Of a stretch of DNA of 64,000 bases, positions 36,101-44,386 are shown in pieces (position 1 is the stretch's first letter; each line of letters begins with the position of its first letter). This DNA is from Flavobacterium sp. (GTDB lineage: Bacteria; Bacteroidota; Bacteroidia; Flavobacteriales; Flavobacteriaceae). A program made the translations under genes and the position numbers. Below the pieces are notes generated by a model. The model saw only the letters and a list, made by a program, of their open reading frames with translations, made no database searches and had not been told where the DNA came from. The stretch lies in the NCBI RefSeq assembly GCF_027483985.1, contig NZ_JAIXTJ010000056.1:124001-188000 (forward strand), given 5' to 3'.

Positions 36101-36522
36101 CCAAATGGAATCGGTTGTAACGTATTAGCTTTTTGTTCAATAGAAGCCACCAACAATTCAGATTTATTAGTATCATCAGATAATTGTAAAAAGTTGGTAA
36201 GCTTATCACCTACTTCACTAAAATGATTTCCAATAATTTTTGAGGCATCGTCATAATTAATTCCTTTTTGAAGCTTGAATAATTTAAAAATCGGAAATAA
36301 AATAAATCGTAACAATAGGAAAAGTTCCACGGCAATGAATGTCCAAAATAAAACTGTTCTCGCGGTAGGTTTTAACCAAAGAAAATATTCCACAAAAAGT
36401 GTAAAAAGAAAATACAACAAACCAATTCCGACGAAGAAAATTGTTCCACGTAGCAACTCATTTGTGTAAAACTTCTTAATAAACTGTTCGAGTTTACCGA
36501 AAATTATGTTTTGATGTTCCAA
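33130..36522 (-). CDS. DUF4175 family membrane protein with coiled coil and collagen-like region
   Basis: A 1130-residue protein typical of Bacteroidetes, with hydrophobic segments near residues 25-45, 55-75 and 150-170. A periplasmic beta-rich part of about 300 residues follows, then a long Glu/Lys/Gln coiled coil (about residues 490-800). A low-complexity Gly-rich stretch (EGKEGKDGEQGQGKDG and similar) spans about residues 930-1000, with a helical C-terminus after it. The family's function is not known. Two further degenerate TGTTCCACG-type sites lie inside the gene (35227-35242 and 36442-36457). Confidence 0.85.
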   Translation of the reverse strand: MEHQNIIFGKLEQFIKKFYTNELLRGTIFFVGIGLLYFLFTLFVEYFLWLKPTARTVLFWTFIAVELFLLLRFILFPIFKLFKLQKGINYDDASKIIGNHFSEVGDKLTNFLQLSDDTNKSELLVASIEQKANTLQPIPFGNAINFGTNKKYLPLAIIPILFFLFFMISGQSDIISQSFNRVVNYKQQFLPPAPFEFQVLNSNLQTEQNKDFVLKVKTVGKVVPENAMIFIGDESYFMETSKAGEFQFVIPKPKENLEFHIEANDVSSNEYELNVVTVPSIANFEMVLNFPSYLNKKSEIIKGTGNAVLPEGTRVTWRMNTLATQKVEWLDGSYKFPFAKEDNQFILSKSITQNTDYQIVTSNNKVQNYEKLNYQIAVVKDQFPTISVGKAPDSLKIEKNYVLGQVSDDYGLSKLQVVYYPKNKPNAVKRGTIAVKRDIYDQFVFAFPSNLPVEEGVSYDYYFEIFDNDSFHNFKSTKSTVFSDRIATESEKEDQVLQQQNDNINSLEKSLKTQEKQMNEMEKLQKMGKEKDNLEFKEQQKVNDFLNKQKQQDELMKNFAEKMKDNLDKVKTEKKDENKELLKERLDKVEKDIDKNKKLLDELQKLNEKLQKEELFEKMDKLKQQSKNQTKSLQQLVELTKKFYVEKKAEQIADKLDKLSEKQDKLSENDKENSTEKQEEINKEFDKIQEELNELEKENKELKAPVDLPDTAPKEKSIDDDLKKASDELKKDSKAGAKPKQKSASKKMKQMSQDMQASMEAGEMEQMDEDVAMLRQILDNLLAYSFSQENVMKEFKGLRRGSPAFNKNLKIQQDLKQQFKHVDDSLFALSLRNPKIAEEVTTEVGNVQYNVDKALETLADANVPKGVSHQQFATSAANKLADMLADIMNNMQMSMQMSGSGKGKPKPGQGSGMQLPDIIKKQDGLGEKMKKAMKPGSKPGEGKEGKDGEQGQGKDGQKEGKDGKGKSGKDGKSGSGSSGQGNQDGDNGEDGEGDAKAIMEIFKEQQQLREALQNELNKQGLGGQGQNALNQMKQIEKQLLNKGFNNEVLQKMLNLKYEMLKLEKAVQQQGEEKKRQSETNKKEFINSSNALPTRLQEYLNSVEILNRQTLPLRSNFNQKVQEYFKLNDKF

Positions 36523-36665
36523 AATTGTTAATCATTTGTTTATAACCGATAAAAGTACAAATTTATACTTACGATAAAAGTTAAATCTTTGTAAAAAGGA
36601 ATGTGTATTAAGATTTGAGTATTAAGTATTAAGATTTTTGAAACACAAATTGATAATTGAAATTG

Positions 36666-36673
36666 TATCTTTG
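36666..36673 (+). promoter_or_regulatory. -7 promoter box for gltX
   Basis: TATCTTTG, 28 bp upstream of the gltX ATG, matches TAnnTTTG. A tandem ATTAAG word repeat lies just before it. Confidence 0.6.
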
Positions 36674-36701
36674 CGCATTAAAATAATTTTATACCAAAGA
36701 A

Positions 36702-38207
36702 ATGTCTAAACAAGTTCGTGTGCGTTTTGCACCAAGTCCAACTGGACCATTGCATATTGGCGGCGTAAGAACCGCTTTATTTAATTATTTATTTGCAAAA
36801 AAAAATGGAGGTGTTTTCTATTTAAGAATTGAAGATACCGATCAAAATAGGTTTGTTCCTGGAGCAGAAGAATACATTATGGAAGCTCTAGAATGGTTAG
36901 GAATTGCGCCTAGTGAAACCGTTGGGAAAAACGAAAAATTTGGACCTTACCGTCAATCGGAACGTAAAGATTTATATAAACAATATGCCGATGACTTAAT
37001 AAATTCGGGTTGGGCATACTATGCTTTTGACACAGCAGAATCTTTGGATGCGCATAGAAAACAACACGAAGCTGAAGGAAAAACTTTCATTTATAACTGG
37101 CATAATCGTGAAAAATTAGATACTTCGTTGGTAATTTCTAAAGAAGAAACTGAACAACGAATTGCGTCAGGTGCTGATTATGTTATCCGATTTAAAACTC
37201 CTGTGAATGAAACACTGCATTTGAATGACATCATTCGTGGTGATATTAAATTTGAAACTAATTTACTAGACGATAAAGTTTTGTTCAAGTCTGACGGAAT
37301 GCCAACTTATCATTTAGCTAATATTGTAGATGATCATTTAATGGAAACTTCTCACGTAATTCGTGGTGAAGAATGGTTACCTTCAATGCCTTTGCACGTT
37401 TTGTTGTATAAAGCATTTGGTTGGGAAGCTCCAGAATTTGCACATTTACCATTGATTTTAAAACCAATTGGAAACGGAAAATTATCTAAACGTGATGGCG
37501 ATAAAATGGGCTTTCCAGTATTCCCTTTAGAATGGAAAACAGAAGAAGGTGTTTCATCTGGATATAGAGAAAAAGGCTTTTTCCCCGAAGCAGTTCTAAA
37601 CTTTTTAGCACTTTTAGGTTGGAATGACGGAACCGACCAAGAATTATTTTCTCTAGAAGAATTGGCTGAAAAATTTGATTTAAATAGAGTTCATAAATCT
37701 GGAGCTAAATTTGATCCTGAAAAAAACAAATGGTTCAATCATCAATATCTACAAAAGCAAAGTGATGAGAGTTTGGCAAAAGCCTTCGCTCCTATTTTGG
37801 CTGAAAAAGGTATTGATATTGAAAAAGATAAATTAATTAAAATTGTTTCGTTAATAAAAGAACGAGCTAATTTTGTTTCTGAATTTTGGGAAATGAGTGA
37901 TTTCTTTTTTGTTGCACCAACATCTTATGATGAAAAAGCGGCTAAAAATTGGAAAGAAGATACACCAAACTTAATGCAACAATTGATTTCTGTACTAGAA
38001 AATATTGGCGATTTCACTTCAGTAAACATTGAAACGATTGTAAAAGATTGGATGACTAAAAACGAAATTGGTATGGGTAAAGTAATGCAACCTTTCCGAT
38101 TGAGTTTGGTTGGTGCTTTAAAAGGGCCGCATCTATTTGATATCGTAGAATTGATTGGAAAAGAAGAAACCATCAAGCGATTAGAAAAAGCGATTGCTAC
38201 ATTATAG
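36702..38207 (+). CDS. gltX: Glutamyl-tRNA synthetase
   Basis: A 501-residue class I aminoacyl-tRNA synthetase charging tRNA-Glu. The HIGH-type motif reads PLHIGGVRTAL (residues about 16-26) and the KMSKS-type loop GNGKLSKRDG. The C-terminal anticodon-binding helical domain is intact (ERANFVSEFWEM, then MGKVMQPFRLSLVGALKGPH). Its own promoter and a strong terminator bracket it, so it is probably monocistronic. Confidence 0.98.
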   Translation: MSKQVRVRFAPSPTGPLHIGGVRTALFNYLFAKKNGGVFYLRIEDTDQNRFVPGAEEYIMEALEWLGIAPSETVGKNEKFGPYRQSERKDLYKQYADDLINSGWAYYAFDTAESLDAHRKQHEAEGKTFIYNWHNREKLDTSLVISKEETEQRIASGADYVIRFKTPVNETLHLNDIIRGDIKFETNLLDDKVLFKSDGMPTYHLANIVDDHLMETSHVIRGEEWLPSMPLHVLLYKAFGWEAPEFAHLPLILKPIGNGKLSKRDGDKMGFPVFPLEWKTEEGVSSGYREKGFFPEAVLNFLALLGWNDGTDQELFSLEELAEKFDLNRVHKSGAKFDPEKNKWFNHQYLQKQSDESLAKAFAPILAEKGIDIEKDKLIKIVSLIKERANFVSEFWEMSDFFFVAPTSYDEKAAKNWKEDTPNLMQQLISVLENIGDFTSVNIETIVKDWMTKNEIGMGKVMQPFRLSLVGALKGPHLFDIVELIGKEETIKRLEKAIATL

Positions 38208-38212
38208 AAAAG

Positions 38213-38240
38213 AAAAGCCCTGAAATTCAGGGCTTTTTTT
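38213..38240. terminator. Bidirectional terminator between gltX and the barrel gene
   Basis: Perfect inverted repeat AAAAGCCCTGA/TCAGGGCTTTT with T-runs on both strands, between two convergent genes. Confidence 0.9.
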
Positions 38241-38899
38241 TATAAGTTAAAAATAATCTGTCCGTTGATTGTTCCAAGATTTCCTTTTATACTTTGGTTT
38301 CCTGTTAGTAACTTAAACTCATCATTTTTGTTTAATTTACTAAAAATATTGGTAAATCCGTATTCATAAAAAATAACGGCACGAACCACTTTGCCTCCTG
38401 CTGAAAATCCAGCATAAAAATTTCCGTTGATAGTAGAAACTTCTTCTATTTGTTTTGCTGTTAACATAGTTCCTTTTAGAATATTTTTTTCATCTCTTTC
38501 GTTTACAGCAAGCTTTCCGTTTATCTGTAAAACTGGCCCAAAATCAAAGGAAACGTGATCTTCAACCACATTATAACTTAACAATAATCGCACTTGTACG
38601 CCTTGTAAATTGAACTCTGTTTCTTTAGCCAAAGAAGTTAACGAAGTTGATTCAAGACTAAAGTTATTACTGAAAAATTGCATTCCGTAAATCATACTCC
38701 AATTGTTGTAATAATTTCCTCTTACAGAAAGTCCGCCAGCAAATCCTAATCCAGGTTTGGCATCAAAATCATTTGTAAATAAACTAGTTTGAGAAACACC
38801 AGCCGATAACCCAATTCTATTTCCATCACGGTTTCTATATTGTGAGAAAACTACATTTGTGAAAGCACAAAAAACAAGTATAAAAATTAATTTCTTCAT
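38240..38899 (-). CDS. Outer-membrane beta-barrel protein (PorT-like)
   Basis: A 219-residue exported protein. The start at 38899 gives the signal peptide MKKLIFILVFCAFTNVVFSQ; an upstream start lacks one. The mature part has alternating beta strands (RLLLSYNVVEDHVSFDFGPV, AVIFYEYGFTNIF) and ends in a Leu after an Ile-Phe-Asn, similar to small barrels of the PorT/OMP_b-brl families. The function is not inferable. It converges on gltX with a shared terminator. Confidence 0.75.
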   Translation of the reverse strand: MKKLIFILVFCAFTNVVFSQYRNRDGNRIGLSAGVSQTSLFTNDFDAKPGLGFAGGLSVRGNYYNNWSMIYGMQFFSNNFSLESTSLTSLAKETEFNLQGVQVRLLLSYNVVEDHVSFDFGPVLQINGKLAVNERDEKNILKGTMLTAKQIEEVSTINGNFYAGFSAGGKVVRAVIFYEYGFTNIFSKLNKNDEFKLLTGNQSIKGNLGTINGQIIFNL

Positions 38900-38974
38900 T
38901 ATTAAAATCTTTATTTGTAACAAACATAAGTTATTCTCGTATAATAACTGTATTAACAAACTAAATATTATACA

Positions 38975-39961
38975 ATGGAAGTATTTTTAATTGTCTTAGC
39001 AGTCTTCGGATTGATTATTTTATTCTCTTCATTCTTTACTGTAAAGCAACAAACGGCAGTAGTTATTGAGCGTTTTGGAAAATTTACAAGTATTAGAAAC
39101 TCTGGTTTACAACTTAAGATTCCAATTATTGACAGAGTTGCCGGAAGAGTAAATTTAAGAATTCAACAACTTGATGTATTGATTGAAACTAAAACTAAAG
39201 ATAACGTGTTTATCAAAATGAAAGTTTCAGTTCAGTTTAAAGTTATTCAAGACAAGGTATATGAAGCTTTTTATAAATTAGAATATCCTCACGATCAAAT
39301 TACTGCGTATGTTTTTGACGTAGTTCGTGCCGAAGTTCCTAAATTAATTTTGGATGACGTCTTTGTTAGAAAAGATGATATTGCTATTGCTGTAAAACGT
39401 GAATTGAACGAAGCAATGACAACTTATGGATATGACATTATCAATACTTTGGTTACTGATATTGATCCAGACATTCAAGTTAAAAATGCGATGAACAGAA
39501 TCAACGCTGCTGATAGAGAAAAAACAGCTGCAGAATTTGAATCTGAAGCACAAAGAATTAGAATTGTGGCTAAAGCAAAAGCTGAGGCAGAAAGTAAAAA
39601 ACTTCAAGGTCAAGGTATTGCCGACCAAAGAAGAGAAATTGCTCGTGGATTAGTAGAAAGTGTTGAAGTATTAAACTCTGTTGGAATCAATTCACAAGAA
39701 GCTTCGGCATTGATTGTAGTTACGCAACATTATGATACTTTACAAGCTATTGGTGCTGATACAAACTCTAATTTGATTTTGTTACCAAATTCACCACAAG
39801 CCGGAAGTGATATGTTGAACAATATGGTAGCAAGTTTTACAGCAAGTAATCAAATTGGTGAAACGATGAAAAATCAACCGAAAAGAGTAAAATCTAAAAA
39901 TGATACTACTTCTACAGATTATAATCCAAGTGATACTTCTAATCCGACTGACGAAATTTAA
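38975..39961 (+). CDS. SPFH/Band 7 (prohibitin-like) membrane protein
   Basis: A 328-residue protein with an N-terminal membrane anchor (EVFLIVLAVFGLIILFSSFF) and a Band 7 domain from about residue 25. The core is conserved (VVIERFGKFTSIRNSGLQLK, FDVVRAEVPKLILDD), with a coiled coil (AADREKTAAEFESEAQRI) and an acidic Ser/Thr tail. It resembles paraslipin/QmcA proteins that form large membrane microdomain assemblies. It has its own transcription unit, divergent from the barrel gene. Confidence 0.93.
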   Translation: MEVFLIVLAVFGLIILFSSFFTVKQQTAVVIERFGKFTSIRNSGLQLKIPIIDRVAGRVNLRIQQLDVLIETKTKDNVFIKMKVSVQFKVIQDKVYEAFYKLEYPHDQITAYVFDVVRAEVPKLILDDVFVRKDDIAIAVKRELNEAMTTYGYDIINTLVTDIDPDIQVKNAMNRINAADREKTAAEFESEAQRIRIVAKAKAEAESKKLQGQGIADQRREIARGLVESVEVLNSVGINSQEASALIVVTQHYDTLQAIGADTNSNLILLPNSPQAGSDMLNNMVASFTASNQIGETMKNQPKRVKSKNDTTSTDYNPSDTSNPTDEI

Positions 39962-40041
39962 TTAGTACTTTCTTTTAAGATTCACGAAATTTTAAAGAAT
40001 AAAATAATCCTACAAGGTTTTATAAACCCTGCAGGATAAAA

Positions 40042-40066
40042 AAAAGAGGCTTAATCGCCTCTTTTT
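40042..40066. terminator. Terminator at the end of the SPFH gene and the small envelope operon
   Basis: AAAAGAGGC-TTAATC-GCCTCTTTT, a perfect hairpin with T-runs on both sides. It overlaps the last codons of the minus-strand 85-residue gene. A second imperfect hairpin (ATCCT...AGGAT) lies just upstream of it at about 40005-40036. Confidence 0.8.
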
Positions 40067-40308
40067 CTATTTATAAACCAATTGATAATATACGGAATTG
40101 CTATTTTAAAAATCGTTCCATAAGTTCCTGAAAATAGCTTTTGATACATATTTCCAAGGAAATTAACTGATTTTGAAGGAAGAATACTTTCTTTAGTTTT
40201 TTCAACGCTTAGAAGCATCTTTTGATAATAGAGTTCTTTTTCAACCTTCAAAATTTCTAGCTCTTGCTCAATTTCGGCATAAGACGAATATTTCTTATTT
40301 TCCATCAT
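40051..40308 (-). CDS. Small hypothetical protein of the YtxH/holin-like operon
   Basis: An 85-residue protein with a Glu/Lys-rich N-terminal helix (YAEIEQELEILKVEKELYYQ) and a hydrophobic C-terminal helix (IFKIAIPYIINWFINRKR). It is third in a minus-strand operon after the YtxH-domain and holin-like genes, whose stop it directly abuts. No domain recognised; a membrane-associated role with its neighbours is likely. Confidence 0.7.
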   Translation of the reverse strand: MMENKKYSSYAEIEQELEILKVEKELYYQKMLLSVEKTKESILPSKSVNFLGNMYQKLFSGTYGTIFKIAIPYIINWFINRKRGD

Positions 40309-40659
40309 TTAGTCGTTAAAAAATATTTCTGAAAATTTCTCTAAAATTGGTCCTTCTACAATTTTGTCTTTTACTAAAAATAATAATAAGGCCAAAACTA
40401 AATAGATTCCTGCAACAGCAAGAAATCCAAAAGGATAACTATCAAATAATTGTCCTAGCGCCATTGCTCCTGCTATGGAAACAAAAAACAAAACAATCAT
40501 CAAACAAATTGAAATCAATAAAAACTTGACTAACAAAGTGGTTGCTTTCATAGCAACCTTAAAACCCCAAAGTTTGTAGTAAGCCAAACTGCTTTCTACA
40601 TAAGCTTTTGCATTTTCTTGAATTGCCTCAGTATTTTCTTTTAATTCTTCAAAAGCCAT
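40309..40659 (-). CDS. Phage-holin-like (Actino_Holin/Holin-X superfamily) membrane protein
   Basis: A 116-residue protein with two long hydrophobic segments (about 38-62 and 70-95) preceded by an amphipathic helix. It resembles the 'phage holin family' annotation common in bacterial chromosomes, which usually denotes a stress-related membrane protein and not a prophage. The start overlaps the YtxH gene stop by one base. No phage genes are nearby. Confidence 0.75.
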   Translation of the reverse strand: MAFEELKENTEAIQENAKAYVESSLAYYKLWGFKVAMKATTLLVKFLLISICLMIVLFFVSIAGAMALGQLFDSYPFGFLAVAGIYLVLALLLFLVKDKIVEGPILEKFSEIFFND

Positions 40660-40988
40660 TATTTCTGAAGTTTAGCGTTTTGCTTTTTTAACTCCGCCAA
40701 TTTTTCTTCAAGAAAAGTAATTGCTTCTTCTGCTTTGTAACTTGAACTCGAAAGTAAATCTTCAACCGTTTCTATTAATTCATCTTTGGTTTTAGCAAAC
40801 TTTTCTTTGGTATCTTCTTCTAGTGAATCCCATTTTGTTTTGGCTTCTCCTTTTAAGTCATCAAAACCATCTTTTAGTTTTTCTCTAGTTTTTGAACCTT
40901 TGTCTGGTGCAAATAAAATTCCTAATCCAACTCCGATTGCAGCACCTGCTAAAATTGCTAAAATGCTATTTCCATTTTTACTTGACAT
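40659..40988 (-). CDS. YtxH domain-containing protein
   Basis: A 109-residue protein with an N-terminal Gly-rich hydrophobic segment (ILAILAGAAIGVGLGILFAPD) followed by an alternating charged amphipathic helix (KTREKLKDGFDDLKG) typical of YtxH/Gas-vesicle-like stress proteins. First gene of the three-gene envelope operon. Confidence 0.85.
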   Translation of the reverse strand: MSSKNGNSILAILAGAAIGVGLGILFAPDKGSKTREKLKDGFDDLKGEAKTKWDSLEEDTKEKFAKTKDELIETVEDLLSSSSYKAEEAITFLEEKLAELKKQNAKLQK

Positions 40989-41218
40989 AACTTTTAAATT
41001 TTGTTAATACTAAAGTTACAAAAGTTTTTCGAGTTTTGGTGTTAAATCATAGTTAAAGAACAAAAACTTATTTTAAAGCGAATTTTTAAACGATTTTTTA
41101 AAAGATGTAAAAGTAGTATAGAGATTTTAAAAAGTGTATTAAAACTAATTTATGAAAGTCGATTTTAATTATAAATATCTATTAAAATTACATAATAATA
41201 GAATTTATCAATAATAAC

Positions 41219-41245
41219 AAAAACCCACTAGTAAGTGGGTTTTTC
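41219..41245 (-). terminator. Terminator after glnS (bidirectional hairpin)
   Basis: AAACCCACT-AGTA-AGTGGGTTT followed by T-runs in both directions, 23 bp beyond the glnS stop codon. The 281-bp gap between glnS and the YtxH operon holds only this hairpin and AT-rich sequence. Confidence 0.85.
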
Positions 41246-41269
41246 ATTTATAAATTCTATAGTTTAAAA

Positions 41270-43387
41270 TTAAACCGTTTTCAACAATTCTAAAACTTTT
41301 TCGTTTTTCTCTGAATTTTTTAATTCTGCTAATTGAGCTTGAAAATGATTTAAATTCTCATCATCATTTTTTAAATTTTCAATTGCTGAAATTCTTACCG
41401 AAAATAATTGACTTTTTAACGACATTGAATATAATTTTGTCAATTGTTCGATTTCAATATCTTTTGACGAAACTTTATCTGAATGTTTTAAAACTAAATT
41501 AGCAAATAATAAAGCGTTATTATCGTTCTTAATATTTTTCAGAATGGTGTTGATTATCAAACTGTAATTATCGATACTTTTTATGTTTTCAACAATTGGT
41601 TTTAAGATAATTTCGGCAGCATTTTCGTCTTTTTCTTTCACATATTTATTGAGATCTTTTAAGGTATTCATCAATAAATTTTCTTCTTTTTTACCTTTCT
41701 CTTCCCAAGCATCTTTTAGTCCAACTGTTTTGTTAAAGACTAATTTTGAAGCAGTTGAATCTTTATCAACATTGAAATAACCCAATCGTTGGAACTGAAA
41801 TTTATCGTTTGGTTTTACGTTAGCAAGACTTGGTTCTACAAATCCTTTTACGACTTCTAACGATGATTTATTCATAAACTCCAAGAAGTTTTTCTCTTTG
41901 TGAGCATCTGGAGCTTCATCAATAAATAACCTATCATACAAACGTACTTCTGCTTCAATAGCGTGCGAGATAGAAACCCAATGCAATGTTCCAGCTACTT
42001 TTCTTTGACTAGCTTCACTTCCACTTCCTGAACGCGAATCTTCATCATAAGTTACTTGAATTTCGGTAATTTTTCCGTTTGCATCTTTAGTAACACTTTC
42101 ACCTTTAATGATATAACCGTTTTTAAGACGCACTTCATTTCCGATACTTAATCTAAAAAACTTAGCTGGAGCAACTTCCAAAAAGTCTTCTCTTTCAATG
42201 TATAACTCTCTTGAAAAAGGAACTTTTCTGAAACCTGCGCTTTCATCTTCTTGATTGTTTTCAGCATCTAACCATTCTTCTTTTGCTTCAGGATAATTGG
42301 TAATTACCAACTTCACCGGATCTAAAACTGCCATAACTCTTGGCGCTGTTTTGTTTAAATCTTCACGCAAACAAAACTCTAAAAGCGATACATCAATTAC
42401 ATTTTCACGTTTAGCAACTCCAATAGTTTCACAGAAATTTCTAATAGATTTAGCTGTATAACCACGACGTCGTAAACCCGAAATTGTAGGCATTCTTGGA
42501 TCATCCCAACCATTAACAACCTTTTCTTCAACAAGTTGCAATAGTTTTCGTTTACTCATTACAGTATAATTCAAATTCAAACGAGCAAACTCATATTGAT
42601 TTGGACGTACTTTTAAATGATGAGATTCTGAATCAAGTTCAGAATAAATCTGATCCAAAAACCAATTGTATAATTCACGGTGCATTACAAATTCTAACGT
42701 ACAAATAGAATGTGAGATTTGTTCGATGTAATCACTTTCGCCGTGTGCATAATCATACATCGGATAGATTTTCCAATCGTTTCCTGTTCGATGATGATGA
42801 CGATGTAAAACTCTGTACATCAATGGATCACGCATCAACATATTTTTGGATGCCATATCAATTTTAGCTCTTAAAACGTGACTTCCTTCAGGAAATTCAC
42901 CATTTTTCATTGCTTCAAATAATTGCAAATTTTCTTCAACCGAACGATTTCTATATGGTCCATCAACTCCAGGTTGTGTTGGCGTTCCTTTTTGAAATGC
43001 CATATCTTCCGAAGATTGCGAATCTACATACGCTTTACCGTTTTTAATCATTGCAACTGCCCATTCGTACAACTGCTGAAAATAGTCAGAAGCATAACGT
43101 TCTTCAGCCCAATTGAAACCTAACCAAAGTAAATCTTCTTTGATGGCATCTACATATTCTTGCTCTTCTTTGGCAGGATTGGTATCGTCAAAACGTAGGT
43201 TTACTGGTGCGTTATATTTTAATCCTAAACCAAAATTTAAACAAATTGATTTAGCGTGACCAATGTGTAAATACCCATTAGGCTCAGGCGGAAAACGAAA
43301 ACGTAACTTATCTTGAGCGAAACCGCTTGATAAACTGTCTTCTATAATTTGTTCTATAAAATGAAGTGATTTTTCCTCGGTTGACAT
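41270..43387 (-). CDS. glnS: Glutaminyl-tRNA synthetase with C-terminal helical extension
   Basis: A 705-residue class I synthetase charging tRNA-Gln. The HIGH motif is GYLHIGHAKS and the KMSKS-type motif VMSKRKLLQL. The catalytic and beta-barrel anticodon domains end at about residue 560. The remaining 145 residues (TLKDLNKYVKEKDENAAEII and onward) are a helical, Lys/Asn-rich extension. Database annotations often call this region a YqeY fusion, but I do not see YqeY motifs in it. It may stabilise tRNA binding. Start and length are otherwise standard for Flavobacteriaceae. Confidence 0.97.
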   Translation of the reverse strand: MSTEEKSLHFIEQIIEDSLSSGFAQDKLRFRFPPEPNGYLHIGHAKSICLNFGLGLKYNAPVNLRFDDTNPAKEEQEYVDAIKEDLLWLGFNWAEERYASDYFQQLYEWAVAMIKNGKAYVDSQSSEDMAFQKGTPTQPGVDGPYRNRSVEENLQLFEAMKNGEFPEGSHVLRAKIDMASKNMLMRDPLMYRVLHRHHHRTGNDWKIYPMYDYAHGESDYIEQISHSICTLEFVMHRELYNWFLDQIYSELDSESHHLKVRPNQYEFARLNLNYTVMSKRKLLQLVEEKVVNGWDDPRMPTISGLRRRGYTAKSIRNFCETIGVAKRENVIDVSLLEFCLREDLNKTAPRVMAVLDPVKLVITNYPEAKEEWLDAENNQEDESAGFRKVPFSRELYIEREDFLEVAPAKFFRLSIGNEVRLKNGYIIKGESVTKDANGKITEIQVTYDEDSRSGSGSEASQRKVAGTLHWVSISHAIEAEVRLYDRLFIDEAPDAHKEKNFLEFMNKSSLEVVKGFVEPSLANVKPNDKFQFQRLGYFNVDKDSTASKLVFNKTVGLKDAWEEKGKKEENLLMNTLKDLNKYVKEKDENAAEIILKPIVENIKSIDNYSLIINTILKNIKNDNNALLFANLVLKHSDKVSSKDIEIEQLTKLYSMSLKSQLFSVRISAIENLKNDDENLNHFQAQLAELKNSEKNEKVLELLKTV

Positions 43388-43493
43388 AATTATTTTGTAA
43401 TTTTAGCAAAGATATAAAAAGTTTGTAGTTTATCGTTTATGGTTTTGAGTTCGATAACCATAAACTCCCAACTATAAACCATAAACATAAAAA

Positions 43494-43853
43494 ATGGGAA
43501 CAATTAAATTACAAAATATTAGAACTTATTCTTTTCACGGATGTCTTGAAGAAGAAGCAAAAATAGGTTCAGATTATAGAGTTGATTTAGAAATTAAAAC
43601 TGATTTAAGAAAATCTTCGCTCTCGGATGAACTGAAAGATACGGTAGATTATGTACTTTTAAATCATATTGTAGTGGAAGAAATGGCGATTAGAGCCAAA
43701 CTTTTGGAACACGTAGCACATAGAATCATCACAAGAATCTTTAAAGAAATTCCATCTGTTTCTAGAATTTTATTGGCAGTTTCTAAACTTAATCCGCCTA
43801 TTGGTGGTGATGTTGAAGCGGTTACCATTGAAATGGAAGAATATAGAAATTAG
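43494..43853 (+). CDS. folB: Dihydroneopterin aldolase
   Basis: A 119-residue enzyme converting dihydroneopterin to 6-hydroxymethyl-dihydropterin in folate synthesis. Conserved features include the N-terminal IRTYSFHGCLEEEAKIGSDY, with the substrate-binding Glu, and the C-terminal KLNPPIGGDVEAVTIEME with the catalytic Lys. It is directly upstream of tRNA-Cys. Confidence 0.96.
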   Translation: MGTIKLQNIRTYSFHGCLEEEAKIGSDYRVDLEIKTDLRKSSLSDELKDTVDYVLLNHIVVEEMAIRAKLLEHVAHRIITRIFKEIPSVSRILLAVSKLNPPIGGDVEAVTIEMEEYRN

Positions 43854-43899
43854 AAATTCCAAACTTAGAAAAGTATATTTTTCAAATTGGAATTTGGAA

Positions 43900-43930
43900 T
43901 TTGCATATTGTATTTTTTATATTATATTTG
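43900..43930 (+). promoter_or_regulatory. Promoter for tRNA-Cys
   Basis: TTTG (43900-43903), a 19-bp spacer and TATATTTG (43923-43930) form a full Bacteroidetes-type -33/-7 promoter 17 bp upstream of the tRNA. It is the only promoter in the window where I can match both boxes at the ideal spacing. Confidence 0.8.
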
Positions 43931-43947
43931 CAGTCCAATAAATAATT

Positions 43948-44018
43948 GGCGTCGTGGCCGAGCGGCTAGGCTGGGCTCTGCAAAAGCTCCTACTCCGGTT
44001 CGAATCCGGACGATGCCT
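43948..44018 (+). tRNA. tRNA-Cys (anticodon GCA)
   Basis: A 71-nt cloverleaf. The acceptor stem is GGCGTCG/CGATGCC with one G-U pair, the anticodon stem GGGCT/AGCTC encloses loop CTGCAAA (anticodon GCA at 43980-43982), and the T-arm is TCCGG-TTCGAAT-CCGGA. The discriminator base is U73, which is a cysteine identity element. CCA is not encoded. A terminator hairpin follows at 44024-44053. Confidence 0.95.
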
Positions 44019-44023
44019 CTTCT

Positions 44024-44053
44024 AAAAATCCTCTCAATTGAGAGGATTTTTTT
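44024..44053 (+). terminator. Terminator directly after tRNA-Cys
   Basis: AATCCTCTC-AATT-GAGAGGATT with a run of seven T, starting six bases after the tRNA. It is the hairpin of array unit 1. Confidence 0.9.
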
Positions 44054-44386
44054 GTTTAAAATTTTTAGAAAAAATTAATTAAAATGATGTTCAAATCCGG
44101 ACGATGATTTCATAAAAACACATACAATTGAGAGGATTTTTTATTTAAAAAATTTTAGAAAAAATTAATTAAAGTTATGTTCGAATCCGGACGATTCAAT
44201 CGAAATCTTCAAGGAAAATTGGAGGTTTTTTTATTTAAAAATTTTTAGAAAAAATTAATTAAAATTATGTTCGAATCCGGACGATTCAATCGAAATCTTC
44301 AAGGAAACTTGGAGGTTTTTTTTTGTTTTAAAATTTTTAGAAAAAATTAATTAAAGTTATGTTCGAATCCGGAAGATGACTCAAGA

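Noticed and set aside
40309..40659. Phage holin marking a prophage
   Set aside because: It sits in an operon with a YtxH-domain gene and another small membrane protein gene, a usual chromosomal stress cluster; no endolysin or phage genes are near.
43887..44078. A 63-codon plus-strand open frame over tRNA-Cys
   Set aside because: It runs through the tRNA and its terminator; the tRNA structure explains the sequence and no protein family is visible.
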